Positions 6,273 to 10,165 of a stretch of DNA of 10,165 nucleotides are shown piece by piece. Both the position numbers and the translations under genes were made by a program. A model generated the notes under the pieces. It did not search any database. It was given only the letters and a program-made list of their open reading frames with translations, and was not told the origin of the DNA. This DNA comes from Oscillospiraceae bacterium. GTDB lineage: Bacteria; Bacillota; Clostridia; Oscillospirales; Oscillospiraceae. The DNA lies in the NCBI GenBank assembly GCA_031288675.1, contig JAITQY010000123.1, forward strand, positions 1 through 10,165. Reading direction: 5' to 3'. Every line of letters starts with the position of its first letter. Position 1 is the stretch's first letter.

Positions 6273-6860
6273 TTACAACAAGCCATTTTCATAAAGCACT
6301 TTTGCTTCTTCCCAGTATTGAGGGTATTTATCCGGAATAAAGGTATAGTTGGGATGCGTGTGATTATTGAAAAGATTGTCGTTCTTTATGCTCCGATAAA
6401 TTATTCCGCGAATTATATCGTGGCGGTAAGAGCGCAAGCTCTCAAACCGTTCATAAACAAACTTACCTTGTTCCGCATAACTTATAATGTGTTCGTATAC
6501 GTCTTCAACGAACTCTGCCGAAACAACCGGAACCGGATCAGCGGAGGTAGCCGTCGTACACACTCCGGTCTTGTCATTATATTGATAATCACCTTCACAT
6601 TTATAAATCCAACCGCAGAGCCCCTTGTAGAAGTATTCCAGCGCACCGCTGAACATCTCTTGAAAGACGAGTGTGCCGTCCGGTCGAATATCCAGCATAG
6701 GTGATTTTATTGGGTACTTCCCCGTGTTCCAGATATAATGAGCCGCGAGCTGTCTGCTTGAAGTCATATAAACAAGCGGTTCTTTGAGGTTCGACCCCGA
6801 CTTGGCGAACGGTATCAATTCTTTCAAGCCGCCAACTGAGCTTCCGTGATAAAAAGTCAT
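6273..6860 (-). CDS. Conserved protein of unknown function, weakly ADP-ribosyltransferase-like
   Basis: A 195-residue soluble protein I cannot assign with confidence. It begins TFYHGSSVGGLKELIPF and continues EPLVYMTSSRQLAAHYIW; the pairing of Y-H-G-[ST] (H5) with a V-Y-x-T-S-x-x-x-x-A-x-x-Y segment (Y31) recalls the first two conserved blocks of H-Y type ADP-ribosyltransferase folds. The middle holds YFYKGLCGWIYKCEG, and the C-terminal half is mostly charged helices ending in YPQYWEEAKVLYENGLL. No third catalytic block can be pointed out, so the resemblance is only suggestive. I remember similar unannotated proteins in Clostridia. The ATG at 6860 follows GAGG by about ten bases. It sits 49 bases behind the GNAT gene and 31 before the tandem VOC gene, in the same operon. 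Confidence 0.75.
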   Translation of the reverse strand: MTFYHGSSVGGLKELIPFAKSGSNLKEPLVYMTSSRQLAAHYIWNTGKYPIKSPMLDIRPDGTLVFQEMFSGALEYFYKGLCGWIYKCEGDYQYNDKTGVCTTATSADPVPVVSAEFVEDVYEHIISYAEQGKFVYERFESLRSYRHDIIRGIIYRSIKNDNLFNNHTHPNYTFIPDKYPQYWEEAKVLYENGLL

Positions 6861-6909
6861 ATCCTAAACACCTCGCTGTAAATCATAGTGTTTCATGGTC
6901 TTTCAACGT

Positions 6910-7338
6910 TTATCCTTGCGTAAACAGCTTGCACGGCACGGACAGAAACACGTCGCTATTGACCTTGAACCCCAGTTTTTTATAATAACCCGATATTCCC
7001 TCCGTCGTCTGCACAAGCCACTCCGAGTTCGGAAAATGTATAACACAACGCGACACAAGCTCTTTGCCGATACCCTTACCTTGATATTCCGGCAGCACAA
7101 GCAAATCGTATATTATTGACCGGAACATCGTATCGCTCAAAACCCGCACCGCGCCTACCAAACGTTCGCCCTCCCACGCCGAAACAACAAGCGTTGAGTT
7201 TATCCACGGAATCCGGTAGCCATAGGCTATCCTCTCAGATGTTTCTCCACTATCCGCCCAACCTACGGACACAAACAATCGATACAGCTGCTTCGGTGGC
7301 AAGTCTTTTCTTGTATCGTCAAAAATAATACCGTTCAT
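6910..7338 (-). CDS. GNAT family N-acetyltransferase
   Basis: A 142-residue single-domain GNAT protein. The core strand VSAWEGERLVGAVRVLSDTMFRSIIYDLLVLPEYQGKGIGKELV contains motif A with Q86-G-K-G-I-G91 for acetyl-CoA pyrophosphate binding, followed by SEWLVQTTEGISGYYKKLGF (motif B, with the usual YYxxxGF). It transfers an acetyl group from acetyl-CoA to an amine of an unknown small molecule or protein. Start: ATG 7338 overlaps the stop of the ABM-like gene by four bases (ATGA), with GGAG about ten bases upstream, so the two are translationally coupled. Confidence 0.9.
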   Translation of the reverse strand: MNGIIFDDTRKDLPPKQLYRLFVSVGWADSGETSERIAYGYRIPWINSTLVVSAWEGERLVGAVRVLSDTMFRSIIYDLLVLPEYQGKGIGKELVSRCVIHFPNSEWLVQTTEGISGYYKKLGFKVNSDVFLSVPCKLFTQG

Positions 7339-7682
7339 AATATTGAATCTCCGCAGTTAATATCAAACGGCGCAATGAGTAACTTTTGAATATCCTTGAC
7401 ATAATTGTTAAAGAACCATTTTGTCGCTTTACCATAACTTTCTTTGCTGTCAAATTCCCAATAGGAATAATACTTGACGCATTTAACAATCTTCGTAAGT
7501 TCTCGCGGCGGGTCGCCTAACTCTACCCTGTCTATGGTGAAAAATCGCTTCATATATTTCAAGCTGATAACGCCGTTTCGGTTTCGTTGTTCATCAGCAA
7601 TGGAAGCAATTAAGCTTTCAAACTCGGACAGCTTGTCCGGCTTCACTTGAAACAGCTTAATTTCTGAAAAAGTGTGTCCCAT
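7335..7682 (-). CDS. ABM-type dimeric alpha/beta-barrel protein
   Basis: A 115-residue protein beginning MGHTFSEIKLFQVKPDKLSEFESLIASIADEQRNRNGVISLKYMKR. The strand, Asp-Lys-x-x-x-Phe-Glu helix and G-V-x-S-x-x-Y strand, then KYYSYWEFDSKESYGKATKW, fit the antibiotic biosynthesis monooxygenase (ABM) / dimeric ferredoxin-like barrel pattern. Such proteins act on small aromatic or heme-like molecules, often without a cofactor; the role here is unknown. Start: ATG 7682 has GAGAGG six bases before it. A longer frame with ATG 7706 has no RBS and is rejected. It is the first intact gene after the promoter at 7835-7863, preceded by remnants of two other genes. Confidence 0.7.
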   Translation of the reverse strand: MGHTFSEIKLFQVKPDKLSEFESLIASIADEQRNRNGVISLKYMKRFFTIDRVELGDPPRELTKIVKCVKYYSYWEFDSKESYGKATKWFFNNYVKDIQKLLIAPFDINCGDSIL

Positions 7683-7709
7683 ATTTATCCTCTCAATACG
7701 CCCCATCGC

Positions 7710-7751
7710 TTATTTTGAACGCTCCAAAATCAATTCAAGCAGTTGCCCGTC
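7710..7751 (-). pseudogene. Probable last codons of a lost VOC gene
   Basis: In the minus-strand frame beginning at 7751 the sequence reads DGQLLELILERSK and then TAA. The (P)DG-x-LLEL-I pattern is the usual end of VOC/glyoxalase proteins, with the metal-ligand Glu in LLEL. A TAG immediately upstream blocks this frame, and no other part of a VOC gene is present. It overlaps, in another frame, the end of the Phd-type remnant. It is short, so the assignment is tentative, though the three VOC genes nearby make it plausible. Confidence 0.4.
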
Positions 7752-7815
7752 CTACCCTCGAAAAATTCTGGTTCGCTTCAGAGATTGACACAAGGTTTTC
7801 AACGTTAATATTCAT
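7735..7815 (-). pseudogene. N-terminal remnant of a Phd/YefM-type antitoxin gene
   Basis: A 26-codon frame from ATG 7815 reads MNINVENLVSISEANQNFSRV and then GRATA and a stop. The first 21 residues match the DNA-binding N-terminus of Phd/YefM antitoxins (normally about 80-90 residues), where xxSISEAxxNFSRV is characteristic. The rest of the antitoxin and any toxin are gone. The expression signals are intact: GGAGG (7827-7823) seven bases before the ATG and a consensus promoter at 7835-7863. Because the ABM gene starts about 50 bases after the stop of this remnant, the old antitoxin promoter now appears to drive the ABM-GNAT operon. Confidence 0.65.
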
Positions 7816-7851
7816 ATCAGTACCTCCGTAGAGTATAATAACATATCAGTA
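7813..7851. repeat. Pair of 10-base direct repeats at the Phd-remnant promoter
   Basis: CATATCAGTA occurs at 7813-7822 and again at 7842-7851, starts 29 bases apart. One copy lies in the promoter spacer, the other covers the leader and start codon. Phd-type antitoxins repress their own promoters, so these could be old operator sites; this is inference. Confidence 0.45.
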
Positions 7852-7863
7852 GGATAAAATCAA
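7835..7863 (-). promoter_or_regulatory. SigA-type promoter upstream of the Phd remnant and ABM-GNAT operon
   Basis: On the minus strand TTGATT (7863-7858), a 17-base spacer and TATTAT (7840-7835), with an extended -10 TG. No other promoter of this quality is seen between here and 5447, so it probably serves the ABM, GNAT, unknown and tandem VOC genes. Confidence 0.75.
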
Positions 7864-7906
7864 CCTAAAAATGCGTCATTCATAAAAACTTTACAATCAG
7901 CTGTCG

Positions 7907-7943
7907 AAAATCTTTAATTTACCCATTATCAATACGGCACACA
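7907..7943. repeat. Dispersed intergenic repeat, copy 2
   Basis: Matches 5314-5348 in the same orientation, ending in the identical ATCAATACGGCACACA. It is joined directly to a GC-rich hairpin at 7943-7965. It lies between the stop of nifB and the promoter at 7835-7863, again just upstream of a minus-strand promoter. Confidence 0.7.
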
Positions 7944-7965
7944 GGGGCGCGCAATGCGCGTCCCT
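7943..7965. repeat. GC-rich hairpin attached to repeat copy 2
   Basis: Arms AGGGGCGCGC (7943-7952) and GCGCGTCCCT (7956-7965) form a ten-pair stem with one G-T pair and an AAT loop. No T-run follows on either strand, so it is not a standard terminator. It resembles the small GC-rich palindromic elements dispersed in many clostridial genomes, though it could still end or stabilise the nifB transcript. Confidence 0.6.
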
Positions 7966-8020
7966 GATTAAAATACGAGATGTCAATTGCGAAAATTCAT
8001 AATTTATTTACGTTTACATC

Positions 8021-8049
8021 TTGACTTTTAATTTGCTTTGTGATATAAT
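8021..8049 (+). promoter_or_regulatory. Consensus SigA promoter with no gene in front of it
   Basis: TTGACT (8021-8026), a 17-base spacer and TATAAT (8044-8049), with TG one base before the -10. It points rightward into the 3' end of nifB, which is on the other strand; no plus-strand gene begins nearby. It shares TTGACTTT and TTGTG.TATAAT with the toxin-antitoxin promoter at 650-678. It may be left over from a deleted gene or may make an RNA antisense to nifB. Confidence 0.6.
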
Positions 8050-8076
8050 GTTCACACATCAAAATCTTAAAGCGTA

Positions 8077-9024
8077 TCATCCGTGTGAAAACCTCATCTC
8101 AGGCTCTATCCTGTTTCGGTATATTTGCTCCCGATAGTCCTTTCCTCCAGGAACCCCTATCGCGTCCGCGCGGCAATGCTGACAGTGCCGGAACACCGTA
8201 ATATACCGCTCCGCGTCTCTCCTTGCTTCGTCCGTTTCATTGCACGACGGCGGCAGTAAATCCGCCATATTGTACTGAGGCATCAGCGGAATGATATTGT
8301 AGATTTGCGCGCCTGCTTCAGCAACCGCTTTCGCAATGTCTCCTATATGGTCATCGTTAAGCTCCGGAATAAGCACCGTATTCACCTTTACCGTAATTCC
8401 GGCTTCTGCGGCTTTCCTGATCCCCTCAAGCTGATTTGCGATAAGTTTCTCCGCGCCCTCAATGCCGCTCATAATTTTACCGTGATAGTGCATGCGTCCG
8501 CAAATGTATTGAAGTGTTTCCGGATAAATATCGTTCACCGTAACCGTAAGCGTTTCAACGCCTGCCGCGATTACCTCGTCAGCTTTATCCGGCAAAAGCA
8601 GTCCGTTAGTACTCATACACTTTATCAGATGAGGAAACGCCTCCCCTATCAGCCGGAACGTCTCCAAAGCATACGGAGTTGCAAGCGTATCTCCGGGACC
8701 CGCGATACCCGCGACTGTTATCTCCGGAGCTAACTCCAATGCCTGCCTAACGACCTCTAACGCCTCCTCAGGGCTAATCACCTGCCCCGTTACGCCCGGA
8801 CGCTTTTCCGTCCTGTTTACAGCGCGGTCACAGAACTGACACTCTATATTGCATCCCGAACTTACCGGCAAATGTATCCGCCCCTTATTGTTCGGCTTAC
8901 CTCCGACCGCAAAACACGGATGCGCCGACTGTAAGTTTCTGCCGCGGACAAAGCCGATTTCGCTCCGCACCGCGTCTTTCTCCGCAGCCCTGTCTCTAAA
9001 CGCTTTAACCTCGTTAACCATCAT
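8077..9024 (-). CDS. nifB: NifB, radical SAM nitrogenase cofactor maturase
   Basis: A 315-residue radical SAM protein. Near the N-terminus HPCF (C37) is followed by GRIHLPVSSGCNIECQFCDR with the SAM-cluster motif C58-x3-C62-x2-C65. Next come RPGVTGQVISPEEA, GIAGPGDTLATPYALETF, CMSTNGLLLP, VETLTVTVND and VNTVLIPELNDDHI, and near the C-terminus RHCQHCRADAIGVPGGKD with C281 and C284. These blocks are diagnostic of NifB; HPCF and HCxHCRADAxG supply ligands for the two substrate 4Fe clusters. NifB builds the 8Fe carbide-containing NifB-co precursor using SAM. This is the short form without the NifX-like C-terminal domain. GGAGG (9034-9030) is five bases before ATG 9024 and eight before the adjacent ATG 9021, so either may be the true start. 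It follows the nitrogenase-like gene by 17 bases, in one operon. Confidence 0.92.
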   Translation of the reverse strand: MMVNEVKAFRDRAAEKDAVRSEIGFVRGRNLQSAHPCFAVGGKPNNKGRIHLPVSSGCNIECQFCDRAVNRTEKRPGVTGQVISPEEALEVVRQALELAPEITVAGIAGPGDTLATPYALETFRLIGEAFPHLIKCMSTNGLLLPDKADEVIAAGVETLTVTVNDIYPETLQYICGRMHYHGKIMSGIEGAEKLIANQLEGIRKAAEAGITVKVNTVLIPELNDDHIGDIAKAVAEAGAQIYNIIPLMPQYNMADLLPPSCNETDEARRDAERYITVFRHCQHCRADAIGVPGGKDYREQIYRNRIEPEMRFSHG

Positions 9025-9041
9025 TTATACCTCCTAAAACC

Positions 9042-10165
9042 CTACAGGTTATTAAACAAATCCTCCACTAATGTTAAACATCCTCGGTATCCTGCATATG
9101 TACGGCTGATTACAAGCCTGTCGGACATCGGGAACGCCATTACATGCAACTGAACGCCCATTTCACGCGCAATTTCGTCCTCCAGCGAGCTTCCTACCAA
9201 CAATGTAAAGTCATAGCTTTTTATCTTCTGCCGAATCTCATAATGATCCGACAGAAATGACACCTCCGGAGGGCGCGCGTACTCCAGCTTCGTCAGCGCG
9301 TCAGTGATGAGCGTCTTGTCGCTGCCGCTCCAAATCGGTTCAGTTACAATCACCGCGACCGGCGTAAATCCGTAATCGTCAGCAAGGAAGCGTGTTATGC
9401 CTATAGCCGTTCCCGCGTCAGCCGCAACCACAAATCTTTTCCAGCTAAGCGCGCCGATTATGCTCTCGAAGTAATTATACACATACTTCTCTTCGGACTT
9501 CACGACGCTCTCAATCACCGCTTGGTCGAGTTTCAGCGCTGCGCCTACCCGCCGCACGAACTCAGTTGTCTGCGTCGCGCCTATCGGAACTCCGTTAAAA
9601 CGCACGGACGGCACGTCAAACTTCTCGTAAAACTTCTTCGCCGCGCCTTTCAGCAGATACGGACTTACAATAATATTGAGTACCGCCGCGCCCGCCATCC
9701 GCACCGTTTCTATATCCTGATCGCCGGTAAAGAACGTATTAACCCGCAATCCGAGCTTCCTCAATATTCTTGACAGCTCTTCCAGCGTACCCGACCAATG
9801 AGGATCGTGATACGGTATAACTCCTAACAGGTTGACAAGGTTCGGCTGCTTCTCCGCGGTTGGTTCTATAATATAATCAATAAACGTATCCCATGCCGTT
9901 TCAAACCCAAGCAGACTGTCTCCGGCAAATCCAGGCGTAGTCACCGGATATACAGGCAATCCGCGCTTACGGTAGTCCTCTGTCACTGCCGCCACATCAT
10001 CGCCGATTATCCCTGCCGTACAACCGGTAAGCACAAAATACGCGTCCGCGTCGATTATCTCAAGTGCTCCATCTATCTCGTCCCGCAGTTTTTTCTCTCC
10101 GCCGAACACCACCTCCCGTTCCAGCATATTGGAACACGGCGATGATACGCTCGACAGGTAATACG
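9042..10165 (-). CDS. Nitrogenase component 1-like protein (NifK-side), 5' end missing
   Basis: 373 residues are visible; the N-terminus lies beyond the window, since the frame stays open to the edge and the Met at 10127 is internal (SPCSNMLEREVVFGGEKKL). The order of motifs follows the nitrogenase MoFe-type fold: VVFGGEKKL; YFVLTGCTAGIIGDDV, whose Cys corresponds to the third P-cluster Cys of NifK (TTCMAEVIGDD); TTPGFAGDSLLGF; GVIPYHDPHWSGTLEELSRIL; PIGATQTTEF; KRFVVAADAGTAIGI; LVGSSLEDEIA; and the end FPMSDRLVISRTYAGYRGCLTLVEDL, like the NifK end FPxxDR...GYxG. It is therefore on the beta (K/N) side. It departs from standard NifK in several places, so a nitrogenase-like reductase is as likely as a true nitrogenase. 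The NifB gene behind it argues for a NifB-derived cofactor. Partner subunit and reductase (NifD/NifH types) would be expected upstream. Confidence 0.88.
   Translation of the reverse strand, partial: YYLSSVSSPCSNMLEREVVFGGEKKLRDEIDGALEIIDADAYFVLTGCTAGIIGDDVAAVTEDYRKRGLPVYPVTTPGFAGDSLLGFETAWDTFIDYIIEPTAEKQPNLVNLLGVIPYHDPHWSGTLEELSRILRKLGLRVNTFFTGDQDIETVRMAGAAVLNIIVSPYLLKGAAKKFYEKFDVPSVRFNGVPIGATQTTEFVRRVGAALKLDQAVIESVVKSEEKYVYNYFESIIGALSWKRFVVAADAGTAIGITRFLADDYGFTPVAVIVTEPIWSGSDKTLITDALTKLEYARPPEVSFLSDHYEIRQKIKSYDFTLLVGSSLEDEIAREMGVQLHVMAFPMSDRLVISRTYAGYRGCLTLVEDLFNNL

Noticed and set aside
6866..6893. AAACAC / GTGTTT inverted repeat that would partly cover the RBS of the unknown gene
   Set aside because: Six weak pairs with a 16-base loop; not convincing as a regulatory structure.
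1..10165. CRISPR arrays, tRNA or rRNA genes, transposase genes, riboswitches
   Set aside because: No regularly spaced repeats, no cloverleaf or rRNA segments, no transposase or integrase motifs and no recognisable riboswitch core were seen on either strand.

Overview
The window looks like a chromosomal piece of an anaerobic, endospore-forming member of the Firmicutes (Clostridia sensu lato). The case rests on a SpoIIQ-type gene with a sigma-F-like promoter, strong GGAGG ribosome binding sites, consensus SigA promoters with extended -10 elements, and a nitrogenase-like/NifB pair typical of anaerobes. I cannot name a species.

Layout. (1) 1-611, minus strand: the 5' part of a SpoIIQ-like forespore engulfment protein, cut by the window edge, with its sigma-F-like promoter. 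(2) 650-1154, plus strand: a type II toxin-antitoxin operon in which the RelE-like toxin gene is frameshifted near its 3' end while the antitoxin is intact. (3) 1275-3496, plus strand: a two-gene operon of a double DUF1538 membrane protein and a double P-II-like protein, overlapping by one base, which probably form a regulated membrane transport unit. (4) 3567-7863, minus strand: a run of small soluble-enzyme genes. In transcription order these are an ABM-type dimeric alpha/beta-barrel protein, a GNAT acetyltransferase, a conserved protein of unknown function, a tandem VOC protein, then (after a new promoter) a PhnB-like VOC protein with a cysteine-rich tail, a single VOC protein and a split-barrel (PNPOx-like) flavoprotein. 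(5) 7707-8076: an intergenic stretch holding the remnant of a Phd-type antitoxin gene with its promoter and RBS, what looks like the last codons of a lost VOC gene, a dispersed repeat with a strong hairpin, and a consensus promoter on the plus strand with no gene in front of it. (6) 8042-10165, minus strand: NifB and, upstream of it, a nitrogenase component 1 (NifK-side) protein cut by the window edge, 17 bases apart and presumably in one operon.

How the parts work together. The DUF1538/P-II pair couples a two-fold membrane protein to a two-fold P-II sensor. The nitrogenase-like protein and NifB imply an enzyme carrying a NifB-derived iron-sulfur cofactor; whether it reduces N2 or another substrate cannot be decided from the visible subunit. 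The accessory block between them looks assembled by insertion and deletion: it has four VOC domains in three genes, two decayed toxin-antitoxin traces flanking or neighbouring it, a repeated intergenic element, and an antitoxin promoter that now appears to drive the ABM-GNAT operon. VOC, ABM, GNAT and split-barrel proteins are families often used to handle or detoxify small molecules, but no substrate can be read from the sequence.
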